From Protopterus annectens (Eukaryota; Chordata; Ceratodontiformes; Protopteridae), in the NCBI RefSeq assembly GCF_019279795.1, contig NC_056743.1, forward strand, positions 629,262,994 to 629,326,993: a DNA stretch of 64,000 nucleotides, read 5' to 3'. Under the pieces are notes generated by a model. The model ran no database searches and was not told the DNA's origin. It worked only from the letters and a program-made list of their open reading frames with translations. Position 1 is the first letter of the stretch; each line of letters opens with the position of its first letter. Below, piece by piece: positions 34,531 through 45,221 of this stretch. A program made the position numbers and the translations under genes.

Positions 34531-35089
34531 TGAAAGACTTATCCAAAGCTAACTTTGGGCTCCTAAAAACAGAGGTGGCTAACTTTACAGCATCCATGCA
34601 AATGGAGAATAGTTGCATGACCACCAAATCATACACCAACATGTACACAAATGCATGGATCTTGCCATACCCAGTAGAACCAAGACGCTCTCCTCCAAAA
34701 AAAGGAAGTCAATTTGGTGGTCCCCTGCCATAAACAAACTCTACAACAGAAGGATGAAACTGATGCAGAATAAGGTGAAGTCCCAAGACTGGAAAAAAAA
34801 CCCTTATCAGCCTCAACAAAAAGTTGTGATCCCTCATCAAATCATCTAAAGCTAGCTATGAAAACAGAATTGCAGCAGATAGTAAAGACAACCACAAGGC
34901 CTTCTATAGTTATGTAAAAAATCTCCATGACAATACCCAGATTTGCTCTGAGCTACTGCACAACGGTACCTCCTATACTGAGCCAACAAATATTGCCAAT
35001 ATACTGGCCAACAGATTCAGTGCCAACTTTACCCCCCCCCCCAAAGGATGAATCACAATACGAGTAGATTGCCACGCACCCAGTATAAC

Positions 35090-36530
35090 TGCTGCACAGG
35101 TTAAAACAGCACTATCCAAGGCCAAGAATACAGATTCTGTGGGACCTGACAATATCGCTGGCTGTGTTCTACATGAACTACAGAGTGAACTGGCACCTCA
35201 GCTGTGTACCCTGTTCAATCACAGCCTCACCTCAGACTTTGTCACTACTGAATGGTGCACTGCTACAGTCATCCCTCTCCACAAAGGAGGAGCGACTACA
35301 GACCCTGGGAACTATCGCCCCATTAGCCTGATGAGTCTGATATGCAAAGCTATGGAACGCATCATCATGGACCTAATAAACAAGGATATAAAGACTCTCC
35401 AAACTCTGGAATCCTACACAGTTTGGTTTTGTGAAGGGTAGATCATGCCTGCTCAACTTGGTCGACTTCTTTGAGTCAGTCACCAGAGCTGTGGTGAAGG
35501 CAGGGTGGTTCATACAGCTTACCTTGATCTGGCCAAGGCCTTTGATACCATTCCCCACTCAGGAATCATAGAAAAACTCACTAAGCTAGGCATCAACCCG
35601 TATATCACTAGGTGGGTTGCAAACTGGCTCACAGATAGAACCCACAGTGTGAAAGTAGCTGAGTCCAAGTCAGACTGCCGACCAATCACAAGTGGAGTCC
35701 CACAGGGTTCGTTCCTGGGTCCACTCCTGTTTGGTATCTACTTCTCTGAAGTCCAGGCCAACACGAATGGACTCTGGCTGACAAAGTTCGCAGACGATTG
35801 CAAGTTGGGAGCTATTATTAACTCCCCGAGTGATGCTGACATCCTACAGAAAGGCCTCACTGAGACCAAAAACTGGTGTCAGAACCATGGCCTTAAGCTC
35901 AATGCCAAAATATGTGTTGTCACGCCCCTTGGGGAAAACCTAGTTCTTTTGAATTACCACATCAATGGTAGTCCACTGAACACAGAAGGCATTATAAGAG
36001 ATCTGGGAACACAGGTTGACATCAACCTCTTTTTTGACCACCACATTGCCACTGTGGTCAGAAAGTTCTTCTATGTGGCACATCTCATTACTAAGGGTTT
36101 TGCATCCAGGAAGAAAGAGGTCATTGTCTCCCTCTACTCCTCCCTCATTAGGCCAGTCATCGAGTACAATGCCCCATTTGGCATGTAGCTCACTAGACAC
36201 CTGCAACAACTGGAGAGGCTGCAAACGTACCTCACAAAGATTATCATAGGCCTTAAACACTTGTTCTATATGGATAGACTCAAAAACCTCCAACTATTCT
36301 CTGTCTCATATTGCCTACTTAGAGGCGATCTCTGCTTGACTTACAAAGCCATGTCTGATCCAGCTCTGTTAGAAATGCTACATCTAAAGAAATCCCAATC
36401 CCTCCGCACCACATGCTCCAGAGACCTCACCCTCATTACCACAATCAGCAGAACATGCTGGAGGGACAGGTTCATAACCCAGAGACTGCCCATGCTATGG
36501 AATAGACTTCCCCATACATGTCAAACATAG
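35090..36530 (+). pseudogene. CR1 copy C reverse transcriptase and C-terminal region
   Basis: Two main open pieces. 35139-35441 has MGPDNIAGCVLHELQSEL and HKGGATTDPGNYRPISLMSL. 35505-36188 has YLDLAKAFDTIPHSG, the intact TSGVPQGSFLGPLLFG and KFADDCKLG boxes, and the RDLGTQVDINLFFD region; a TAG interrupts the frame at 36186. 36261-36530 continues with CWRDRFITQRLPMLWNRLP. The catalytic FADD is retained, but frameshifts near 35440-35505 and the stop disable it. Confidence 0.85.
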
Positions 36531-36870
36531 CACCTCACTGGCCCTCTTCAAGAGAAATCTTGATGAGTGGATGGGAAATAGAAAATTCGCCCCGGGGATC
36601 ACTCCAGTGGCTCTGCTCGACAGAGGCACTGGGAACTAAGGTCGGGTGGCACGATGCCAGGGTAATCCTATGGGCTAGGCTTGTAAAGGCTCCAGGGCCA
36701 TTAGCCTAGTACACACCTATGAACCTATGTGATGAGTGCATTGAGGAAGAAACAACAAAGCATTGTTGTTTAGAATGTAAAAAAAAGTTTTGGAGAAGTT
36801 TTAAAAATTAATATAAATGGGGAGGATTTAAAAAAAATATACCAATGAATATGATATGAAATATGGTGTT

Positions 36871-37560
36871 CTATAGCTGCTTGACCCTGGGGACTTAAAT
36901 TGCAGTACTTTGCAGCACCAGGGACATGGTGACAATTGGTTGACAGTCACTGGAGATTGAAGTTACTATATAATGACATCCATTTGAGCTTCAGCTTTCC
37001 GTTAGTTTTGCAGCTTTGTAGTTTTATAAGACCAATAATTAAGTTTGCATTTTACAGCATTTGTTCCCCCTTTATTTTCAGGCTTTATCCAGATTTCTTC
37101 ATCTGAAAGATGCAGAGGTTTGCAAACCTCTTCACTGTTGCTGCTGCTGCCAGTAGTCATCTCACACACTCTCTCACACACACATCTCTGCTTCAGAAAA
37201 AAAAAAAATGAATGCTAATGAAAACCCTGTTATTCTAGCAACTTTCTAAGTTTATAAGAGCAATATTTAAAGTCCGTCCCTATTTTCAGCCCTTTGTTTC
37301 CCCATTATTTGTGCCGACAGGCATACCTCTCAACTGTCTAGATTTTTGCAGAATGTCCAGATTGTTGGCTTATATTTTTGATCTGTTCCTCACAAAAGCT
37401 GTGTTTTTCTGGCAATTTATTGGGATGATCTGTGGACTGAAGTCACTAAAAAGTAGTATACATTTGAGTTTCAGACTTCAAATCCTTCAGAAACTGTATG
37501 TTAAAATAATTGAAACACAAAATCAAGAATGTCGTCCAGAGGATAAACGATTCACTCAAA
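36871..37560. other. Non-coding flank with dispersed repeat segments
   Basis: No coding signal. The segment 37224-37310 (TCTAGCAACTTTCTAAGTTT and onward) returns in the same orientation at about 39793-39870, and 37080-37200 (CCAGATTTCTTC...CACAC) also resembles 39890-39960, so this is one part of a large direct repeat flanking the palindrome. Confidence 0.5.
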
Positions 37561-37577
37561 AAAGATAAATACATGCA

Positions 37578-37649
37578 GAGAAACAAACGTAAGAGTGAAT
37601 CAACACAATGCGATGGCTGAGAATAATATAAAAACAGTAATTTATTCAA
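37578..37649. repeat. Left arm of an outer palindrome
   Basis: The run from GCAGAGAAACAAACGTAAGAG to AGTAATTTATTCAA pairs, inverted, with the sequence right of the PLE (39313-39330 and 39706-39775). The centre of the original palindrome was about TGTATA. PLE3 entered next to this centre. Confidence 0.65.
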
Positions 37650-37939
37650 AAAGAATCAAAACCGAGGCCCTTGTCAGCAAGAAGCAGCTCACAAAAAATT
37701 CCTTAACGCAAGTTATATATTTGTCAAAATATGTACATAAAATTTTTTCACTGTCAATGACAGTCTTTGTAGTTATTGTGGTGTGCTCATGGATTACACA
37801 CACAACACTTGATTGTGATGTTAAGCAACAAGCAGTGATGTTAAACAATAAGTACTGTTGCACTTTGATAGGTACTATTAACCTGAGTAGAGTTGGTTTG
37901 TTGACTCAATTTTTTAACTTTTTAACCATGTAATAGTCT

Positions 37940-38889
37940 TAGGTTCATAGGTTCATAGGTTCATACTAGGCTATCTGCCCGAGGGCATTTACAAGCCTAG
38001 CCCATAGTTTTGTGGCTTACGCCACCCCTTTAGTATGGGGAACTATACCCATTATTTTGCTGTGCCTCTGTTGAGCAGTGACACTGAGGTAATCCCTGGG
38101 GTATATCTGCGATCTCCCATCCATTGGTCAAGATTTCTCTTGAACAAGGCCAGCGAGGTGCTCTGCCTCACATATACCGGGATTTTATTCCACAGCATAG
38201 GGAGTCTTTGGGTGATGAATCTATCCCTCCAGCACGTCCTATTAATAGCCGTGTCGAGGTTTAAGTCTCCGCCCTTGTGGCTCTGATGGATCTAGATTTT
38301 TGAGGTGAAGCATATTCATCAAATCTGGGTTTGACATGGCCTTGTATGTTAGGCAAAGGTCACCTCTGAGCAAGCGTGGCGACTGAATAGAGCTGGAGTT
38401 CTTTCAGTCGGGCAGCATAGGACAGATGTTTGAGACCCTTTATCCTTTTGGTGAGGAACTTTTGTGGCCTCTCCAGCTGCTGCAAGTGTCGGGTCAGATA
38501 CATTCGAATGGGGCATTGTACTCAATCATTGGTCTGATGAGTGATGAGTATAGGGAGACTATGACCTCCCTTGATCTAGATGAGAATCCCTTCATGATAA
38601 GGTGGGCAAGTAGAAGGTCTTCCTAACTACTTTAGCTACATGGGTGTCAAATGACAGACTACTATCAACCTGGGTCCCCAGGTCCCTGATAACTTCTTCT
38701 GTGCTCAGTGGATTGCCACCTATTTGGTAGCTAGGGGTAACCTTGTTTTTCCCGAAGGGTATGACTATGCATTTTTTGGCATTTAACTTTAGGCCATGGC
38801 TCTGGCACCAGTTATCCGTTTCTGTGAGACCCTTCTGAAGGATATCTGTGTCAGATGTGTTTTCTACTATGGCGCCCAGTTTGCAGTCA
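37940..38889 (-). mobile_element. CR1-clade LINE, copy D, 3' fragment inside PLE3
   Basis: Minus-strand CR1 truncated near the FADD region. It reads LGAIVENTSDTDILQKGLTE, GLKLNAKKCIVIPFGKNKV, a frame change near 38615, and the C-terminal region. The 3' end carries three copies of the octamer ATAGGTTC (plus strand), the longest tail of the copies here. Confidence 0.85.
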
Positions 38890-39149
38890 GTTTTAAACAC
38901 TTGATGGTTAAGTGTAGCATTTTATATTTTTATTTCTATTAGATTATAGATGCACACTTTTATTTTTATTTCTATTTGTGGTAGCTGGTTTTCTGCACAA
39001 TATTCTAATGGTTTGCTGTGTGTGAGCGCAGTGGCGCTATCAGATTTGATCACAACATGCAATACCAATGAACTTCAGGAAATTGTAAAATGTCACTTCC
39101 TGATTTTTTAAGATATTTATGGAGTGTGTTTTCCTGTTGTATCATTTTA

Positions 39150-39193
39150 CCTCTGATGAAGCCGCAGAGACCTGTGGTGAAAACGCTTTGCAG
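39150..39193 (+). ncRNA. Hammerhead-ribozyme-like motif in PLE3
   Basis: CUGAUGA at 39153-39159, a stem CCGCAG-AGAC-CUGUGG, then GAAA at 39179-39182. The layout, including one G bulge near the base of stem II, is the same as in PLE2. Stems I and III are weak, so activity is doubtful. Confidence 0.6.
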
Positions 39194-39306
39194 TTTTTAT
39201 TAATAAATTGCGTTAAGGAATTTTTTGTGAGCTGCTTCTTGCTGACAAGGGCCTCGGTTTTGATTCTTTTTGGTTGTTTTACTTCTCATTGGAGTAATTT
39301 ATTCAA

Positions 39307-39780
39307 TGTATATTGAATAAATTACTGCTTTTTATTATTCTCAGTTGAATAAATTACTTTTTTTTAGGGCGGCCACGGTGGTGCAGCAGTTAGCGTTGCC
39401 TCCCCACAGCAAGAGGTTCTCCGGTTTGATCCTCAGCTGGGGTGCCTTCTGTGCAGAGTCTGCATGTCCTCCCTGTGGTTGCATGGGTTTCCTCCGGGTG
39501 CTCCACTTTCATCCCAAAGACATGCTGTAGGTTGATTGGATACTGTAAATTGGCCCTAGGTGTGAGTGTGTGCATGTGTGTGCCTTCTGTGAAGGTTGGG
39601 TGCTGGACTGGCAACTCGACACAGTAAAACTCCACTGCCAATCATGAGCGGACAAGGTGATCCGCTGTGGCGACCCCTAACCAGGAAAAGCCGAAGGAAG
39701 AAGAAGAATAAATTACTGTTTTTTATTATTCTCGGCTGCCTCATTGTGTTTCACTCTTATGTTTGTTTCGCTGTATGTTA
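39307..39780. repeat. Right arm of the outer palindrome, with a SINE-like insertion
   Basis: TTGAATAAATTACT...TTATTATTCTC occurs once at 39313-39343 and again after the SINE-like repeat, continuing to CTTATGTTTGTTTCGCTG near 39770. It pairs with 37578-37649. The partial doubling is larger than a simple target duplication. Confidence 0.6.
39367..39705 (+). mobile_element. SINE-like repeat, copy 3 (most complete)
   Basis: Begins GGGCGGCCACGGTGGTGCAG, has a B-box-like GGTTTGATCC region, a body with TTTCCTCCGGGTGCTCCACT and GTAAATTGGCCCTAGGTGTG, and ends CGACCCCTAACC...GAAGAAGAAG. A 20-bp target duplication (one mismatch) flanks it at 39347-39366 and 39706-39725, which indicates LINE-mediated insertion. 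This family is widespread in fishes and amphibians; its formal name I cannot give with certainty. Confidence 0.75.
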
Positions 39781-39954
39781 AAACAATCCCTGTTGATCTA
39801 GCAACTTTCTAAGTTTATAAGAGCAATATTTAATATCTGTCCCCATTTTTAGGCCTTTGTCCTCTCCATTTTGTTGGTCTTTGTCCAGATTTCTTGCACT
39901 AAGTGGTTGATAGGTTTGCTGAGTGGTTTGGTCGATCACTCTCACTCTTTTTCT

Positions 39955-40103
39955 CACCCTCTCTCTCTCCCTCCCTACCTCACATACACACTCTTCTGCT
40001 TTCATGCATGCATTCACTCACACAAGCAGACAGCAACATATACACACGATCATCTCTCTCTCTCTCTTACTTTCATACAAGCATACACTCTGTCTCAATC
40101 TTT

Positions 40104-40164
<61 letters not shown>

Positions 40165-41400
40165 TTTATTTTACATTCGCTAAACAGCAGAAGTGCTGCT
40201 TAGCCAGTGTAAAATAGCAGCTTAACCAGTCTGTCTCTCACACTCATACAGGCATACACTTTCACACACTAATATTTTCTTTTTATTTTACATTTATTTT
40301 ATTTGACAGTCACTAAACAGCAAAAGTGCTGCTTAGCAAGCATAAAATAATGGTGGCTGTTCCATTTTTCTCAGTAAGAGCACCACATCAGCATGATATG
40401 CTGCCATGACGAGGCAGACTTGTTTTTCAGCGGGCATTAATTGTGCATCAGTGCCCTGCTGGAGAACGCTCATTCTCCATTCAGGGTATTAATGTACAGT
40501 AAGACCATTCTGTAAGTAAGCAATAATGCCCAACAGGGTGTATGTTAATTTGTAATTAACGCCTGGGCAGGGGTGTTATGAGGCCCGACGCCACAGGTGG
40601 AGGGCATCTGCACCCCTGGACGGGTGTTAATGACACATTAACACACAACCTGGAGGGCATTATTGCACTTAGAGAATTGTTTCTCTGTAAAAATTTGTTT
40701 TACATGCTTATTTTTTATTTATTTATTTTATTTTTTTTATATATATTTTTGATATAAAATTGTTCCTCCGCCTAATGTTTCACACTTTCTGTAGTATATG
40801 TTAATGGTGTTGGAGGAAGCATTTTACATCAAAAATATAACAAAAATAATATAGTACTTAAAAAAGAAATAAGTAAAACACAACAATTTTGCAGACAGTC
40901 CATTCTCTCTGTCTCATACACAGTCATTTCTGCTTTCATACATGCATTCACTTACACAAAACCGCTCTCTCTCTCTCTCTCATACAGTCACTTCTGCTTT
41001 CATACACACATTCACTCACACAAAACCACTCTCTCTCTCTCTCACACACACAGTCTCCTCTGTTTTCATACATGCATTCACTCACACACGCAGACAGCAA
41101 AATAAACACACACACACTTTCTCTTTTTTTTTTGACACTCGCTAAACAGCAAAGGTGCTGCTTAGCAAGAGTAAAAGTAATAGTGGCTGTTAGTTTTTTA
41201 GTAGTCTGAGCTCCACTGCAGCTTGATATACTGCCATGAAGCAATGGACTTGCTTTTCACTGGACATTACTTGTACACTAATACCCTGATGGAGAACGTT
41301 CCTTCTCCAGTCAGGGTGCTGAAGTACAGTTTGCCCATTCTCTAATCAGGAGCATAGCACCCTTCTTGTGCAATACTTCTGTGTACGTATTGAAACTTAA
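39955..41400. repeat. Duplicated microsatellite-hairpin block
   Basis: A unit of CT/CA-rich sequence with GCTTTCATGCATGCATTCACT, a hairpin, and a following GCTGCCATGA..AGGCAGACTTG...TGGAGAACG..CATTCTCCA.TCAGGGT segment occurs at about 39955-40530 and again, diverged, at about 40910-41340. The hairpin GCTAAACAGCA-n-TGCTGCTTAGC is at 40179-40204, 40313-40337 and 41141-41166. Confidence 0.7.
40105..40163. repeat. (CA)n microsatellite
   Basis: Pure CA run of nearly 60 bases at the first hairpin of the block. Confidence 0.95.
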
Positions 41401-41829
41401 TCCATGCACTTAGGGTGGTACTAGAATCCGCAGCTTTGTAATCTTCCAGTACTAAAGGCAAATGTGCTACCTGTGGAACCACTGGCACTGGTTCAATTCC
41501 ATTTTCCCAAAACAGCATTTAACAAAATGAGTTCACTAAGCATTTTGTCAAGTTACTAAATGCTACCTCAAGTAAAAGAAGTAACTGTTTTTGTAGCAGG
41601 GGAGCCCTATACCCCTTTTTGAAGAGCTGCATCCCTTCATCCCATACTAATTACAGCTCAGAAGAGAGAATACTTTATCTTATCATAGGAGGCACAGCCT
41701 TCATAACAGCAAGACAGAGGCCAGCAACATTAGGATCATTTAGAAAGTTTTATCACATGCTGCTGCTGCTGTTCATATTCCATTTATCCCATAATGCACT
41801 GTGGTGCCAAGCCTGTCTAAATTTTCAAG

Positions 41830-42115
41830 GCCATGCTGAATGCTAGGAGAGAAGAACTGGGCTCAAGCTCTTTTTTTGGTATGTTTTGAAAAATATTTTG
41901 TGGTTTGTAAGGAAAAAACACTCTGATTTCTTTATTATAGTCTCTTCTATCCCCTTTGTTGCTTTTAGAACAATTTCTTGCCTTTCTGGCTAATTTTTCT
42001 GTCAGAGGCATTACCAAGGAAAATGTATCCTCCTGGAGAAGACAATCCTCACAAAGACAAGCGACAAAGTGTTTATATTGCTTGGTCATAGTGAAAGGTC
42101 CAACAAGTGCCATTT
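41830..42115 (-). mobile_element. Possible DIRS gag fragment
   Basis: A minus-strand segment reads KQYKHFVACLCEDCLLQEDT and then ARKARNCSKSNKG, which resembles the Cys-rich start of DIRS gag proteins in copies A and E. It is isolated and broken; assignment is tentative. Confidence 0.35.
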
Positions 42116-44436
42116 GTGAGGAGTTCTGATGTTAAAACGGAGAAAACAACAACTTAAACTGTATCTGATTGAGTAATTTCTGGCAGAAAAATATTCTGAT
42201 GAACTTTCATGTTCGTCATTCTTATCTTCCCCAGGCAGGCATCAGTACTGAGTTTGCCATCCCATAATAAGAAGACAGGACTTTTTAATCTCCTATACAA
42301 ATTACTATACAGATTTATCCATTTTTACATATTGCTGTGGATGGATCAGTTCAGAAATCTTCTATAAAGGTTTGAACTACATTGAAACTGCTCTGTTTGA
42401 TTTGGTTGTACCACAATATGACAGGGACAATTTCCCTGCCCTCAAGGTCTAGAGGCCACCTAACCAAATAAGCACCTCCCCTTTTTCTCTCCTGGTATAG
42501 ACTATGATAGGTTGGAAGAAGCCTTGCTGAGCTGAGTGCTCAGGTGAAGAGTTCTGGTGTCCATTCCTCTGCTCCAGCTGTTAGATTCAGGGAATCCCTG
42601 GCAGTTTTTTCACCACTACTTAGGTTGTCGCCTCTTCTTCATTAGTATCACAGTTTGTCTCACTAGTATCAGTCATATGAATGCCAGCCCTGGCACTGGT
42701 AATATCCTTTATTGATGCCGGGTAAAATGCTGCTGATTTTGGCATGGTATGGCTCTGTTGTGTTTCTAGTGACAGGCATGCTATTGCTCTCATTGATTAT
42801 AGTGCTGAGTGTCAGGTTATCAGTACTGATGCCAACACTAGCTGCAGCAGGATCTGTGTCAGGCCAGAATTGCCTGTCCCTGGAGTTTTAGCCTCTGCAT
42901 TGAGTTAGATCTCAACATTAATGTCAATATCCATCCAAGCAACAGTTTTACAGGGTTGCCTTCAGTGCCATCACCTTCCTCACTAGAACAGTTTTCTTAA
43001 AAGCCTTGGTCTTCCAACCGTTAATGCAGACGGCCAGAGGAAACACAGAATTTTTGGAGCCTTCCTTTCACAAAGGCATTTTCATCTAAAAGGTGGTTTG
43101 CTCCTCTTTTTTGGATGCCCCCTATGAAAAGATCTAGAAAGGCTCAGTTTAAGACTACTCTTACACCCCCCTAGTGTGTCAGGCATTGCAGATGTTTATG
43201 AGGATGCTAACTCCCCTACACTTGCTCCCAGGTGATCTAAGTTCATGGAATTATCTGGAACACATGCAAAAAAGGGGTAATCAACTGACCTAGTATTTTC
43301 TCCACAGAGGAGGCTTCTGAAATCCTGCAGATTTACAAGTAGTCCTGCTTGGTGATACCTTGTTTGGTTAATATCCTGAAGGACGTCTCCACAGCAACTT
43401 TGGGGAAACCCCAACATAATGAATCTTGTCCCTAAAAGACCAACCACATCTTCCATTCCCACAGAAAGTAAGCCTTTTGGTGTAAGACTCCCAAGCCTGA
43501 TAGCCCAGTCTCAACAGTAGCAGCCCTTAAAAGGACATTTAACTCCTCAAATTTCAGCTGTCCATCCCCGGATAAGGAATTCCAGTCAATGAACAGGCAA
43601 GGGAAGAATGTGTATAGTTACACTACCATTGCTGTATTAATGTCAAATTATGTTGTACAAATGGTGAATGTTGAGCATCACATCACCAGTGAGATATACC
43701 GTACAACCCAGGGTTGTTACACATGTCTATATAACAATGCTGTTATAGTCCTTTACTGCCTAAAACATGACCAACTCTATGATGTACTTTCTGTATAATG
43801 CCACAGAAGGAATGCTCAGGGCTGTAGGATATAGCTTGTGTGCCTTCATTTGATGGGTTTCATCAACACATTTTGTGGGCTTAGCTTAGGTCTGTTTATC
43901 TCTGTTCTGAATTTAAGGTGTACCTTGAAAATATGGACTAGTGGAGGCAGACTTTGCAAATTTTGACCATGAAATTTCAGCCACCTCAGCACACCCTTAT
44001 GAGGAAGCAAAGGAGCTAGCAACAGTTACTGTGCAGGCATTTTAAAGAGCAACCACCCCCCAAAATCAAGCTACGTAACCAGGGCAATTTCCAGCAAGGT
44101 TACAGACTCAAAGACAAGATTTCTCAGTAGACCCTGGGAAGCCATGTTTTACCCACTGGTAGACAGTAGCTGTCCTGAGGCATCACAGAGGACATTTGGC
44201 TAATTTATTTATTTTATTTGACATTTGTTGACTGGGTTAGTCTGACTAGGCAAAAAGCTCTTTTTCAGAAGAGTGAACAAAGCGATAGCAAACAAAACCA
44301 AGAATAAAAGTCCACAGCCAAGGGCAAGGAATATAGGGGACCACAATAAGTCCCTGTGTACCAGAAGTCGAGCCAACCACAGTTCAATAAAAAAATGTTT
44401 ATTCCTCCAAACTTCAGCAACACGAACAACAATCCA

Positions 44437-44478
44437 GTTAAGCGCTTTCACTCAGTAATTACCGAGCTTCATCAGAAC
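44437..44478 (-). ncRNA. Hammerhead ribozyme motif, left arm of PLE2
   Basis: Reverse complement of the 45180-45221 motif with no visible difference, so the core and all three stems are preserved on this strand too. Confidence 0.65.
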
Positions 44479-44556
44479 ATAATACATTGCCATTACAACT
44501 CTTAAATATCAATGCAGTATCACATGATGCAAACTCGTAACCAGTAAAATTCCTAA

Positions 44557-44790
44557 ATGTCTAAAAGAAAGGACACAACTGCATTTTTTAAGCACTCCCT
44601 TGTGTGTGAGCACATGGACATTAAATTCATAGTTTTAGAACAGGTTCTGGGGGACTCGAGGGGAGGTAATTGGGAATCCAGCCTAGAATGCAAGGAGTTG
44701 CTGTGGCAAGTGAGGCTGGATTCAGGGAGGACCCCAGGGCTCAATGATAATATTAGTATCACTAGTGTTTTAAAAATGAGAGCAACCTGA
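44557..44790 (+). pseudogene. PLE2 endonuclease C-terminal remnant
   Basis: A 77-residue open segment that begins at the end of the left arm. LECKELLWQVRLDSGRTPGL then NDNISI fits the closing motif of Penelope endonucleases (E..W...L.....P.GLN) and parallels the PLE1 remnant at 10186-10428. The GIY-YIG core and reverse transcriptase are missing. Confidence 0.6.
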
Positions 44791-45179
44791 CTATGAACCT
44801 CCCTTACGGCATGAGGATACACAACAGTCAAAACTAGTGAATTATGTATACATTGTATTATTATGGTCACGGGTAGATCATGGCTATAATTGTGTAACAA
44901 TTTGTGTGAAATGTACAAATGTATTATTATTACTTTTACAGTTTTATCTTTCACAATGTTGGACAGTAATAACATTATTATTGTAGACTGCTAATTTTAT
45001 TTTTAACTAACACGTAGTAGAAGGTTAGGTAGGGATTATACATTTTTTATACACATTTTTTATTCATTACAATACGAACAAGTAGATTTTTGAATTGACA
45101 TTTAGGAATTTTATTGGTTACGAGTTTGCATCATGTGATACTGCATTGATATTTAAGAGTTGTAATGGCAATGTATTAT

Positions 45180-45221
45180 GTTCTGATGAAGCTCGGTAAT
45201 TACTGAGTGAAAGCGCTTAAC
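45180..45221 (+). ncRNA. Hammerhead ribozyme motif, right arm of PLE2
   Basis: Core CUGAUGA at 45183-45189; stem II CUCGGUA/UACUGAG (one G-U pair, one G bulge at its base); GAAA at 45209-45212; stem III AGC/GCU with almost no loop; then U as the H17 position; stem I GUU (45180-45182) with AAC (45219-45221). All invariant core bases are present. Very short stems I and III are a known trait of PLE hammerheads, which tend to act as dimers. Predicted cleavage follows the U at 45218. Confidence 0.7.

Larger units (their letters stand above)
33843..36728 (+). mobile_element. CR1-clade LINE, copy C, ORF2 plus 3' end
   Basis: A 2.9-kb plus-strand CR1 truncated close to the ORF1/ORF2 boundary. It holds the endonuclease, the reverse transcriptase and the family 3' end TAGTACACACCTATGAACC then TAT. 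It lies inside the old LINE: the Cys-His box of that LINE resumes immediately after its tail. No target duplication is visible. Several stops and frameshifts make it inactive. Confidence 0.85.
31240..36870 (+). mobile_element. Old L1/Tx1-like LINE, interrupted by a MITE and by CR1 copy C
   Basis: A heavily decayed AT-rich LINE on the plus strand. Fragments in order: an endonuclease-like GRDFNCNL near 31275, EESAQGIDGLG near 32080, the palm motif EAKAFDKVSHEVIWKIL near 32450, IWKRIKQGCPF near 32600 (equivalent of RQGCP), then after the MITE a YVGD-like box near 33085 and, after the CR1, a C-terminal Cys-His box CDECIEEETTKHCCLEC at about 36722-36775. The box type and the GIDGL motif suggest the L1/Tx1 group. 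Stops and frameshifts are dense, so it is the oldest LINE here. Confidence 0.65.
37650..39292 (+). mobile_element. Penelope-like element PLE3, carrying CR1 copy D
   Basis: Flanked by an exact 14-bp duplication AGTAATTTATTCAA at 37636-37649 and 39293-39306. The inverted arms are about 63 bp, from 37650 and ending at 39270, sharing GAGGCCCTTGTCAGCAAGAA; a 22-bp unpaired tail follows, as in PLE1. A hammerhead-like motif is at 39150-39193. No endonuclease remnant was found. CR1 copy D occupies 37940-38889, so the PLE itself is about 690 bp. Confidence 0.75.

Noticed and set aside
39871-40217. Three overlapping frames rich in Thr/His/Ser
   Set aside because: They only translate CT and CA microsatellites.
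40889-41244. Open frames with repeated SLSLSHT-type or RERE-type peptides
   Set aside because: Products of simple CT/CA repeats on either strand, without protein character.
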